Assembly: GCA_964444795.1 (NCBI GenBank)
Contig: CAYUIQ010000045.1
Coordinates: 1-42,726, forward strand
Direction of reading: 5' to 3'
Source of the DNA: JABMRP01 sp964444795
GTDB lineage: Bacteria > Planctomycetota > Planctomycetia > Pirellulales > Thermoguttaceae
Length of the DNA stretch: 42,726 bases
The notes below the pieces were generated by a model. It was not told the DNA's origin and made no database searches. It saw nothing but the letters and a program-made list of their open reading frames with translations. Shown here in pieces: positions 31,915 to 38,383 of this stretch (position 1 is its first letter; each line of letters starts with the position of its first letter). The position numbers and the translations under genes were made by a program.

Positions 31915-31955
31915 CCCCCAAGAGGTTCTAGGTCTCTCTCTTGGGGCCTTCTTTT
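31915..31955 (+). terminator. Orphan plus-strand terminator
   Basis: CCCCAAGAG pairs with CTCTTGGGG across a loop that can pair further, followed by CCTTCTTTT. There is no plus-strand gene upstream before the histidine of the opposite-strand comEC start, so it may end a small RNA transcribed from within about 31750-31910, or be a boundary element. Confidence 0.6.
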
Positions 31956-31974
31956 GTGCTGTAATTCCCCTGGG

Positions 31975-32003
31975 TTGACCTGGCCTCCCCAATCGGGTAG
32001 GTT
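31975..32003 (+). promoter_or_regulatory. Predicted promoter of the zinc-ribbon gene
   Basis: TTGACC (31975-31980) and TAGGTT (31998-32003) are 17 bases apart; the start codon lies about 60 bases downstream. Confidence 0.5.
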
Positions 32004-32064
32004 CGGGGTGGCTGTTGATACTATGAGAGTTCGACACTGGAAACGCTGGGAACGGGGGAGTTTG

Positions 32065-32259
32065 ATGGGGATTCGCAAGTGGTTGGCGGGGCTGGTGAAC
32101 TCGCCGAAGCGTGGAGCGTCAAACTCGCAGGACGTGACACCTGTATGCCCGTATTGCGACAGCGAGGACATAGAACATAGCTGTCGTGGTTCAATGGGTA
32201 GCAGCACTGAGTACGAGTTCTATTCGTGTAACAAGTGTAATGAGACATTCCCGAACTGA
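32065..32259 (+). CDS. 64-residue zinc-ribbon protein
   Basis: 64 residues from the ATG at 32065, with GGGGAG upstream; an in-frame ATG at 32023 is weaker. A short basic helix (MGIRKWLAGLVNSPKRG) precedes a zinc ribbon with CPYC (Cys28, Cys31) and CNKC (Cys55, Cys58) knuckles and an additional Cys40. The domain resembles the small ribbons found in transcription- or translation-related proteins, with the strand pattern EYEFYSCNKCNETF. It is the first gene of the less GC-rich island. Function unknown; it could bind nucleic acid or a protein. Confidence 0.7.
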   Translation: MGIRKWLAGLVNSPKRGASNSQDVTPVCPYCDSEDIEHSCRGSMGSSTEYEFYSCNKCNETFPN

Positions 32260-32390
32260 GTAGGAACGGTCCGAGACACTCGGGTGAAGCCGTGGCCACT
32301 TCGTTTTTTTGGGGTGACTTTGTGTTGAGCGTTTTTGCTCTGTGAGTTTTGAGGATTGACAAAGTAAAGAACTTGATAGGGGGCTATGCG

Positions 32391-33311
32391 ATGATAGTTC
32401 GCAGAATTCTCGTAGGACTGGTTGTACTTGTCGGGCTGTCGATTCTCATGGGCAGTACGGCGAGGGGAGAGCAATCAAATGAAGAGCGGGCAGGCGAAGC
32501 ATACACGCGAGGTAGTTCGTACCTTGCTGAGGGCGAATACATCAAGGCAATTGGCGAATTCACCGAAGCGATCCGGCTCCAAGCGAACTACGCTGATGCT
32601 TACTATGGCCGTGGCTACGCCTACCAGCTCAAGGGTGAGGAAGGCAAGGCCATCGCCGACTTCACCGAAGCTATCCGGCTCCAACCGATCTACGCTGGTG
32701 CTTACTATGGCCGTGGCTGCGTCTACCAGCACAAGGGTGAGGAAGGCAAGGCCATCGCCGACTTCACCGAAGCTATCCGGTTCCAACCGAACTACGCTAT
32801 TGCTTACTATGGCCGTGGCTACGTCTACCAGCTCAAGGGCGAGAAAGACAAGGCCATCGCCGACTTCACCGAAGCTATCCGGCTCCAACCGAAATGGGCT
32901 GACGCCCGCAACGGACGGGGCTGCACGTATAGGGCAAGTGGCAAACATGCCGAAGCCATCGCCGACCTCACCGTAGCTATCCGGCTCCAACCGAAATGGG
33001 CTGACGCCTACCACAACCGGGGCAACGCGTATAGGGACAGTGGCAAATCTGCCGAAGCCATCGCCGACTACACCGAAGTTATCCGGCTCCAACCGAACCA
33101 CGCCAGTGCCTACTGTGGCCGGGGCAACGCGTATACGGATAGTGGCAAATATGCCGAAGCCATCGCCGACTACACCGAAGTTATCCGGCTCCAACCGAAC
33201 CACGCTATTGCTCACTATGGCCGTGGCTACGCCTACCAGCACAAGGGCGACCACGCCAAGGCCGACGCCGATTTCGCAAAAGCCAAGAAACTTGGGTACA
33301 ATCCAGATTGA
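32391..33311 (+). CDS. Exported protein of eight tandem TPR repeats
   Basis: 306 residues from the ATG at 32391, following AGGGGG. A signal or membrane-anchor segment (MIVRRILVGLVVLVGLSIL) is followed by eight consecutive 34-residue tetratricopeptide repeats from about residue 35 to the end. They fall into two types: repeats 2-4 share YQLKGEEGKAIADFTEAIR-like sequence and repeats 5-7 share YRDSGKSAEAIADYTEVIR-like sequence. The DNA is repetitive with a 102-base period, indicating recent unit amplification. TPR arrays form superhelical protein-binding scaffolds; the partner is unknown. The protein probably faces the periplasm. Imperfect direct repeats lie on either side of the gene. Confidence 0.88.
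   Translation: MIVRRILVGLVVLVGLSILMGSTARGEQSNEERAGEAYTRGSSYLAEGEYIKAIGEFTEAIRLQANYADAYYGRGYAYQLKGEEGKAIADFTEAIRLQPIYAGAYYGRGCVYQHKGEEGKAIADFTEAIRFQPNYAIAYYGRGYVYQLKGEKDKAIADFTEAIRLQPKWADARNGRGCTYRASGKHAEAIADLTVAIRLQPKWADAYHNRGNAYRDSGKSAEAIADYTEVIRLQPNHASAYCGRGNAYTDSGKYAEAIADYTEVIRLQPNHAIAHYGRGYAYQHKGDHAKADADFAKAKKLGYNPD
32550..33290 (+). repeat. 102-bp tandem coding repeat (TPR units)
   Basis: Seven to eight near-identical 102-base units lie in the TPR gene, with the recurrent core GCCATCGCCGACT and ATCCGGCTCCAACCGA. Silent and replacement differences are few between neighbouring units. Confidence 0.85.
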
Positions 33312-33754
33312 TTCTTGTGGCTAGAGAATCCGTTCACAGTTGAAAGCGAATTGTTGAAACGCCTGAGTGAATTGGAATATACGATTTACGTTTTGACTCT
33401 CTGAGTTTCAAGGATCGGAAAATATGGGGGAGTTCCGAAGACACCCCACACAACTCCGAAAGAACGACGATGAATTAGGTATGGCGCCCCGAACTCTACC
33501 CCTCAGCAGCGGGGCACTGTCCGGTTCTGCCGACAAAAGCCAAAATGCCCGATTGCGTGCCGCGCGGAGTGGCCCTAGAATGCTGGCTTCGTGCCAGGTG
33601 TCTGGTAGAATAGCTGAAGAGTGAAACATGTTTGTTCCGAAAGCATGGATGCCGACGGGAAGGTAATCGGAACACGTATGATGGAAGTATGGAAACGCCG
33701 CTGTTGCTGTCGTGGCATGGGCGGCTTTGTTTTTGCGCGGAGGGTGTGAAGCCT
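33312..33754. other. Intergenic region with a conserved-looking short frame
   Basis: About 440 bases. It contains the right-hand direct repeat (33389-33417) and an open frame at 33424-33624. A possible -10 element TAGAAT at 33606-33611 lies upstream of the DUF6941-like gene, but its -35 is weak. Confidence 0.4.
33424..33624 (+). CDS. Doubtful 66-residue open frame, possibly a dispersed element
   Basis: It starts MGEFRRHPTQLRKNDDELG and ends SGRIAEE. The start codon has no upstream site. From memory, similar short sequences recur in planctomycete intergenic regions, which would suggest a dispersed DNA element rather than a gene. Both strands are open over this length, so coding status is unresolved. 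Confidence 0.25.
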   Translation: MGEFRRHPTQLRKNDDELGMAPRTLPLSSGALSGSADKSQNARLRAARSGPRMLASCQVSGRIAEE

Positions 33755-34228
33755 GTGAACCCTGCGAAGCCTGTAATGCAAGCCCTCTTGCTGGCGGATC
33801 ATGTCTACCGGGACGAGGCAACGGGAAAGCACGTCATCGCTGGGACATTTCGCGCCCTGAATTTCGCGAGGAAGAGCGAAGACGCCAAATCGTCCGAAGA
33901 AGACGCCAAACCGGGCGGGCTGGTGGCTAAACGGACCCACGAGGTCATGCAGGCGGGGTCGCCGTTTGTGTACTTCAACTTGACCGATGTCCATGGCGAG
34001 GTTCCGCTTGTCCTTCGCTTCGTGGATTTGACTACGAACAAGGTGCTGTTTCAGATCGAACTGACGGTCAGAGCCGAAGATCCTCTGGTTCCCGTTGAGG
34101 TATTTTCGCCCTTGCCGGTCTTGCCGGTTTATCGCGAGGGTCCGTATGCGTTGGAGTTGCTGTGGAACGATGAGCCGCTCGGTTATTACCGCATCGTTTC
34201 CGTAGACAGAACAGAAAAAGCAGACTGA
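33755..34228 (+). CDS. DUF6941-like protein
   Basis: 157 residues from the GTG at 33755, which lies 10 bases after GGAGGG. GTG 33746 and ATG 33776 are alternatives. The N-terminal part MQALLLADHVYRDEATGKHV, then IAGTF, matches the pattern of the DUF6941 family as I recall it. The remainder has strands FVYFNLTDVHGEVPLVLRFV, KVLFQIELTV and GPYALELLWNDEPLGYYRI, suggesting a small beta-sandwich. No signal peptide is visible, so it is probably cytosolic. It precedes the hicB-hicA pair by 26 bases on the same strand, so the three genes may be cotranscribed. No function is known to me. Confidence 0.72.
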   Translation: MNPAKPVMQALLLADHVYRDEATGKHVIAGTFRALNFARKSEDAKSSEEDAKPGGLVAKRTHEVMQAGSPFVYFNLTDVHGEVPLVLRFVDLTTNKVLFQIELTVRAEDPLVPVEVFSPLPVLPVYREGPYALELLWNDEPLGYYRIVSVDRTEKAD

Positions 34229-34254
34229 TTGTTTATTTGCAGGAATGTATAACC

Positions 34255-34575
34255 ATGAGTACCGCTGAATTGCCCCTGCCGATGAATCCCGACTTCAAAC
34301 CGATGAAGATTGAAGCCGAAGGTGCAACTCTTTTCGAGTGTCGCGTTCTGCTCTGCCCGGAAGAAGAGGGTGGGTATTCCGCGCACGCCTTGCTTCTGCC
34401 CGGCGTAGTTAGCCAGGGGGAGACCGACCGTGAAGCCCTGGAGAACATTACGGAGGCATTTCAAGGGGCTCTAGCTAGTTACCAAGATTCCGGTGAGACG
34501 ATTCCCTGGGGCAGGGTTGACGTCGATGAGGTTCCGGCAAACGCGATAGAGAAGTGGATTGCCGTGTATGCCTGA
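34255..34575 (+). CDS. hicB: HicB-like antitoxin
   Basis: 106 residues from the ATG at 34255, with AGGAATG upstream. The core, VLLCPEEEGGYSAHALLLPG followed by VVSQGETDREALENITEAF, is the partial RNase H-like fold of HicB antitoxins. There is no recognisable ribbon-helix-helix DNA-binding domain at the C terminus, so autoregulation might depend on HicA or another protein. HicB binds and neutralises HicA. The order hicB-hicA is reversed relative to the classical hicA-hicB arrangement. The gene overlaps hicA by 8 bases, indicating translational coupling. Confidence 0.87.
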   Translation: MSTAELPLPMNPDFKPMKIEAEGATLFECRVLLCPEEEGGYSAHALLLPGVVSQGETDREALENITEAFQGALASYQDSGETIPWGRVDVDEVPANAIEKWIAVYA

Positions 34576-34795
34576 CCTGCCTTCCATTTCGGGCCGGGAA
34601 GCCGTGCGAGCGTTCGAGAGAGCGGGGTTCTCTTTGGACCGCGTGAAGGGCAGCCATCACATTCTGAAGAAGCCGGGGCACCCCAACGCTCTTGCGGTCC
34701 CGGTTCACGGCAACAAGAATGTGAAGAAAGGCACCCTGCGAGCGCTAATCAAAGCCGCGGGGCTTACGGAAGACGAGTTCATTGCCTTCCTCTGA
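34568..34795 (+). CDS. hicA: HicA-like mRNA interferase toxin
   Basis: 75 residues from the ATG at 34568, inside the end of hicB. It has the compact double-stranded-RNA-binding-like HicA fold: SGREAVRAFERAGFSLDRVK, the catalytic histidine in GSHHILKK (His30), PVHGNKNVKKGTL and RALIKAAGLTEDEFIAFL. HicA cleaves mRNA and tmRNA independently of the ribosome and arrests growth when HicB is lost. All expected family motifs are intact, so the toxin is probably functional. The pair sits in an island with a DUF6941-like gene and a TPR gene. Confidence 0.93.
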   Translation: MPDLPSISGREAVRAFERAGFSLDRVKGSHHILKKPGHPNALAVPVHGNKNVKKGTLRALIKAAGLTEDEFIAFL

Positions 34796-34954
34796 TAGCC
34801 GCCATGGCGGCGTTCTTGCTTGCGGCTGCTGTCATTTTACATTGTCGGAACCCTGTGCGATTCTCCCGTATCCCCCGGGGCTGTTGCTCGACCGGCTCAG
34901 CGCGTATCATGGCGGTACTCACTGATTCCCATTCGTGTTGAAGGAGCGCAACCG

Positions 34955-36097
34955 ATGCTCACGTCCCCCCGATACCACGAGCGTAGTCTGGCTGCCGAGG
35001 CGGCGATTCGCGAGGCGTTTGAGTTTAACAACGAAACCGCGCCGTATCTGATTTACGATGCCGGCTACTGGCTCTTCGGCGATCTGCGGGATAACATACC
35101 GGCCGACTATTGCGACGCCGATCCCACGAGCATGATCCGCTACCAGACCGACGGGATCGAGCAGCACGTTGCGAACTACGACGACGCGTATATCCCCTTT
35201 CTCATGCCCTGGTACGGCACGGGCGTGCTGGCCTCGGGGTTCGGCGTGGGGATCAAGTTCCAGGATCGCATGGACCCGGCGGTCGATCTGGCTCCGATCT
35301 CCGAGGTCGCGCAACTCAAGGACCTGCAGCCGCCCAACCCAAGACGCGACGGGCTGATGCCGCGGGTATTGGATACCATTCGCACCATGCGCCAGCGGAG
35401 CGATCTGCCGGTTGGCGTGACCGACTGCCAGGGACCGCTGACCACGGCGACGCAGATTATCGGCTACGACAAGATGATCTATTGGATGTACGACCATCCC
35501 AACGCCGTGCATGATCTGATGCAGATGGTGACCGACGCACTGATCGCGTGGGTTCGCCTCCAGAAGGAAGTGGCCGGGCAGAGCCTCGAAGACGACGCGT
35601 ACGTGTTGGGGATCAAGATTCCCGGCGGCTACGGCGGGGTCTGGATGTCGGACGACGATTGCGTCATCTTCGGGCCCGACCTCTACCGCGAGTTCGTCGT
35701 CCCCTACAACAGCCAGGTGCTCAAGGCGTTTGGCGGCGGCGCGATCCACTATTGCGGCACGGCCACGCAACACATCGACAACTACCTGGCCACCGAAGGA
35801 CTCACGGCCATCCAGAGCTTGTGTTTGGACCAACTCGACGAGGCGGCCAAGATGCGCAACGCCCTGGCCGAGAAGAAGATCGTCTACATGGCCGCCGACT
35901 TCAACGTCGCCGACGACTACATCGACCAGTACCACGAAAACCTCTTCAAACTGATGGGCACCCGCGGGCTGATCGTCGCTTCGTACATCGCTCCGGCGAT
36001 CACGCTAGCCGGGGGCAATTACCAAGAAGCCCGCCGCGACGGCCAGGCCACGGGCAAGGCCATCGAGAAGGCGATCCGGAAGTACAACCGAGCTTAG
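34955..36097 (+). CDS. Uroporphyrinogen decarboxylase (URO-D) superfamily protein
   Basis: 380 residues from the ATG at 34955, with AAGGAG 9 bases upstream; the longer open frame is not coding-like. The URO-D TIM-barrel is recognisable from SDLPVGVTDCQGPLTTATQI, FGPDLYREFVVPYNSQVLKA, the HYCGTATQHID motif and the C-terminal GLIVASYIAPAITLAG. It lacks the N-terminal substrate-binding arginine motif of true HemE. Members of this branch include corrinoid-dependent methyltransferases (MtaA/MtbA type), in which the HxC motif binds zinc; here H-Y-C is present, but the second distal cysteine is not evident. The substrate is unknown. Cytosolic and apparently monocistronic. Confidence 0.88.
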   Translation: MLTSPRYHERSLAAEAAIREAFEFNNETAPYLIYDAGYWLFGDLRDNIPADYCDADPTSMIRYQTDGIEQHVANYDDAYIPFLMPWYGTGVLASGFGVGIKFQDRMDPAVDLAPISEVAQLKDLQPPNPRRDGLMPRVLDTIRTMRQRSDLPVGVTDCQGPLTTATQIIGYDKMIYWMYDHPNAVHDLMQMVTDALIAWVRLQKEVAGQSLEDDAYVLGIKIPGGYGGVWMSDDDCVIFGPDLYREFVVPYNSQVLKAFGGGAIHYCGTATQHIDNYLATEGLTAIQSLCLDQLDEAAKMRNALAEKKIVYMAADFNVADDYIDQYHENLFKLMGTRGLIVASYIAPAITLAGGNYQEARRDGQATGKAIEKAIRKYNRA

Positions 36098-36141
36098 TGG
36101 TGTATTTGTGTCTCAGGGTGCTTCCATGAAGGCATTTCCCG

Positions 36142-36170
36142 TTGGACTTATTCTCGTCGGTGTCTACGAT
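36142..36170 (+). promoter_or_regulatory. Predicted promoter of the small secreted protein gene
   Basis: TTGGAC (36142-36147) and TACGAT (36165-36170) are 17 bases apart, about 90 bases before the start codon at 36262. Confidence 0.5.
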
Positions 36171-36261
36171 TCAATCTGAGAGAGTTGCGCGGCAACTCGG
36201 GTCGATTCGAGGGAAAAACGAAGACCATGTCTTCGGAGTTCCGGAACCGGGAGGATATACC

Positions 36262-36495
36262 ATGAGACGTCGTTTTCTTTTACCCGCGTTGGCGGGGCTT
36301 GCTCTGATCCTGGCTACCAGCGTCGACTCCGCGGAGGCCGCACGCCGTTGCCGCCAGCGCACGCGGACATCCGTGACGGCGGTAACCGTTCAAAAGCCGG
36401 TCGTGAATACCAACAGCACGAAGCTCCGCAAGACCACCGGCACGGCGCACTGGAATCTCGGCAACCACTATGGAGAGTGGCCGCCGTATCATTAA
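36262..36495 (+). CDS. Small secreted basic protein of unknown function
   Basis: 77 residues; GGGAGG precedes the ATG at 36262. The signal peptide (MRRRFLLPALAGLALILATS) ends near DSAEA. The mature part is short and basic with RRCRQRTRTSVTAVTVQKPV and a C-terminal NLGNHYGEWPPYH. A single cysteine is present. It matches no family I recognise. The gene stands between a URO-D-fold gene and a hairpin at 36573-36609, with its own predicted promoter. Confidence 0.7.
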   Translation: MRRRFLLPALAGLALILATSVDSAEAARRCRQRTRTSVTAVTVQKPVVNTNSTKLRKTTGTAHWNLGNHYGEWPPYH

Positions 36496-36572
36496 GGACA
36501 CCAGCGAGGAAACCACCGATCCGGTTCCCAGGCGGAACATGGGAATTCGGAATGAGGTCTCCAAGAAACCAA

Positions 36573-36609
36573 CCAAGGGCCCGGGGGCGGAAAACCCACG
36601 GGCCCTTGG
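36573..36609 (+). terminator. Strong hairpin after the small secreted protein gene
   Basis: CCAAGGGCCCG (36573-36583) and CGGGCCCTTGG (36599-36609) are perfect reverse complements with a 15-base loop. There is no T-run. It lies between convergent genes and may act as a terminator in both directions. Confidence 0.6.
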
Positions 36610-36689
36610 CATAGGAGGGGACGTCTTGTCAAAGTGTCCGGCTTAGGCGAACCCCCTATCCAGTGGGGAATACTCTCCTGGCGGCCCCC

Positions 36690-38033
36690 TCAGAACGTCA
36701 CAATCAGGTCGGCCGCCGCGGTGAACTGATCGTTGCTGGCGCCGGCGTCGAAGGGCAACGGATAGGGGCCGGCCGCATTGGCCAGCCCGTCGTACCAGTC
36801 CCAGCGAACCTCGGGGCGAAAGGTGACGTTGGATTTCGGCTTCCAGTTCAGCCCCAGGCTTAGCGCGCTGAAACTGCCGGCATAGCCGGGTGCTCCGTTC
36901 CAGCCCCGCGCATCGGGGAGATTTCCCAGGCCGAGGACCTTGGCGCCGTCGTCGTCGCGGAACCATTCGAATCGCAGACCGGCCGACCAGTTCTTGTTGA
37001 GCGTGTAGAACAGGTTCTGGTTGATGCCGTACCATTCGGCATCGGCGCCGGCCCCGGAGTTGTTGATGTAGCCGAGGTCGCTCTGCAATACGTAAAGCAG
37101 TCGCTCGGTGAGCTGAAGTTTGAGCACCAGACTTTGAATATACTCATCTCCCTGACCGGGCAGGAATTCATTTCGGCCGGCGTCCAGGGCGTAAGCCAGC
37201 GAGATCAGTTTGTCGCAACGTTCCCACGTCAAACCGCCCTGGAAGTTGAGCTGGTCGTTATTGTCCTCGAAGCGGTGGACTCCCTGGTGAAAGCCGGCCA
37301 GCGCGGTCAGTTGCTTGCTCAGTGTGTATTTTCCCATCAAACCGGTGATCAAGACCGGCTCGCCGTAAGCCAACGCATAGGAATGGGAATAGAAGAAGTT
37401 GCCCATCGGGGGCACGATCTCGTAGCCCAGGATACCGGTCATCCGGCCCATCTTGATCGACAGATTGTTGATCCCGACCTCGGCGTACATCTGCGCAATC
37501 GACAGCCCGTAGAGCGAGTCGGGGCCGTTGATCCGGTCCTCAAATCCCAGGCCGTGAAAGTAAGCCGCTCGCCAGTCGGTTCCGTAGAGCAGGTCGACGC
37601 GGCCACCGATGTCCAGTCCACACCCCTTTGTGTCAATCGGACGCTGGAAGTACAGCCACAACTGGTTGAGTTGAGGTTCCCCTGAGCGGTCGTTGGTCAG
37701 CATGGGGCCGTTGGTATAGTCGGCCGGCGTATCGCCATTGAAGGTAATACCCGCCTGCATCCAACCGCCCGTGTTGATCCCCAAACGTTCGAAGGCACAT
37801 GGCTGCGGCAGCTTCCAGGGATCGCGGTTCACCCAACGGGCAAACGGACTTTCTCCGGCGCAACCGACGTCGCACGGGTTGCCACACTCGCCGCCGCACA
37901 CGATTTCCCCGCATGCAAACTCGCAGCCGTCGATAACCTCGACGTCGGCGGCCCGCACGTCGGAAACCTGGACGACGGCACCCGAGAGGATCGTCAATAC
38001 GGCAAGACTCACGACCAATCGAAGAGAACTCAT
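36690..38033 (-). CDS. OmpL-like (BBP2-type) outer-membrane porin with Cys-rich N terminus
   Basis: 447 residues from the ATG at 38033 (MSSLRLVVSLAVLTILSG). After the signal peptide comes a cluster of cysteines within about 30 residues (CEFACGEIVCGGECGNPC). The barrel then begins with RLGINTGGWMQAGITFNGD and has strands such as LNQLWLYFQRPIDTKGCGLD, VDLLYGTDWRAAYFHGLGF, VGINNLSIKMGRMTGILGYE and VTFRPEVRWDWYDG. It ends in LIVTF, with the C-terminal Phe that marks outer-membrane barrels. This pattern fits the putative beta-barrel porin-2 family, which resembles OmpL. The pore substrate is unknown. The minus-strand fucosidase gene lies upstream. Confidence 0.87.
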   Translation of the reverse strand: MSSLRLVVSLAVLTILSGAVVQVSDVRAADVEVIDGCEFACGEIVCGGECGNPCDVGCAGESPFARWVNRDPWKLPQPCAFERLGINTGGWMQAGITFNGDTPADYTNGPMLTNDRSGEPQLNQLWLYFQRPIDTKGCGLDIGGRVDLLYGTDWRAAYFHGLGFEDRINGPDSLYGLSIAQMYAEVGINNLSIKMGRMTGILGYEIVPPMGNFFYSHSYALAYGEPVLITGLMGKYTLSKQLTALAGFHQGVHRFEDNNDQLNFQGGLTWERCDKLISLAYALDAGRNEFLPGQGDEYIQSLVLKLQLTERLLYVLQSDLGYINNSGAGADAEWYGINQNLFYTLNKNWSAGLRFEWFRDDDGAKVLGLGNLPDARGWNGAPGYAGSFSALSLGLNWKPKSNVTFRPEVRWDWYDGLANAAGPYPLPFDAGASNDQFTAAADLIVTF

Positions 38034-38383
38034 ACTTCGGATACTCCCATGACTGCGGAATGCGGAACCTGAGGAAAAGGATGACGCCATGATTGGGGCA
38101 AACGAATCCGTCACCCCATGCCATGTTGATCGTTCCGGCGGCACATTTCGGTGAAGGAATTCGAAAGAACCTCACCCCCGATTGGCAAACTGTACGGCCC
38201 GAACGGGCGCTCGTTTTGATTAGGCAAACTTCATGCTTGGCCCCGAGTCCGAAGGCCGTCGTCAACGGTCCCGATGGCGCCGATAGTGCCAGTCGTGCCA
38301 ATCGTGCCGGGTGAGAGCCGGATCATACGCCGCACGGCGTACCCCTGGGCACCCAGAAGGGCAAACTCAGCCGTTCCGACGGG
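38034..38383. other. Intergenic region between porin and fucosidase genes
   Basis: About 350 bases on the minus-strand upstream side of the porin gene. It includes three successive 9-base units reading roughly NTNGTGCCA at 38283-38309. No gene is apparent; it presumably contains the porin promoter. Confidence 0.45.

Larger units (their letters stand above)
31744..32064. other. Divergent intergenic region upstream of comEC
   Basis: About 320 bases between divergent comEC and the zinc-ribbon gene. It holds a plus-strand terminator-like hairpin (31915-31955) with no coding gene in front of it and a predicted promoter (31975-32003). Confidence 0.5.
32330..33417. repeat. Imperfect direct repeats flanking the TPR gene
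   Basis: The segments at about 32330-32357 and 33389-33417 share about 20 of 23 aligned positions around CTCTNTGAGTTT and AGGATNG. One precedes and the other follows the TPR gene. They could be remnants of a duplication that carried the gene, or regulatory sequence repeated at successive promoters. Confidence 0.35.

Noticed and set aside
32550..33290. Regular 102-bp repeats that could be mistaken for a CRISPR array.
   Set aside because: The repeats are in frame, encode TPR units of 34 residues and have no unique spacers.
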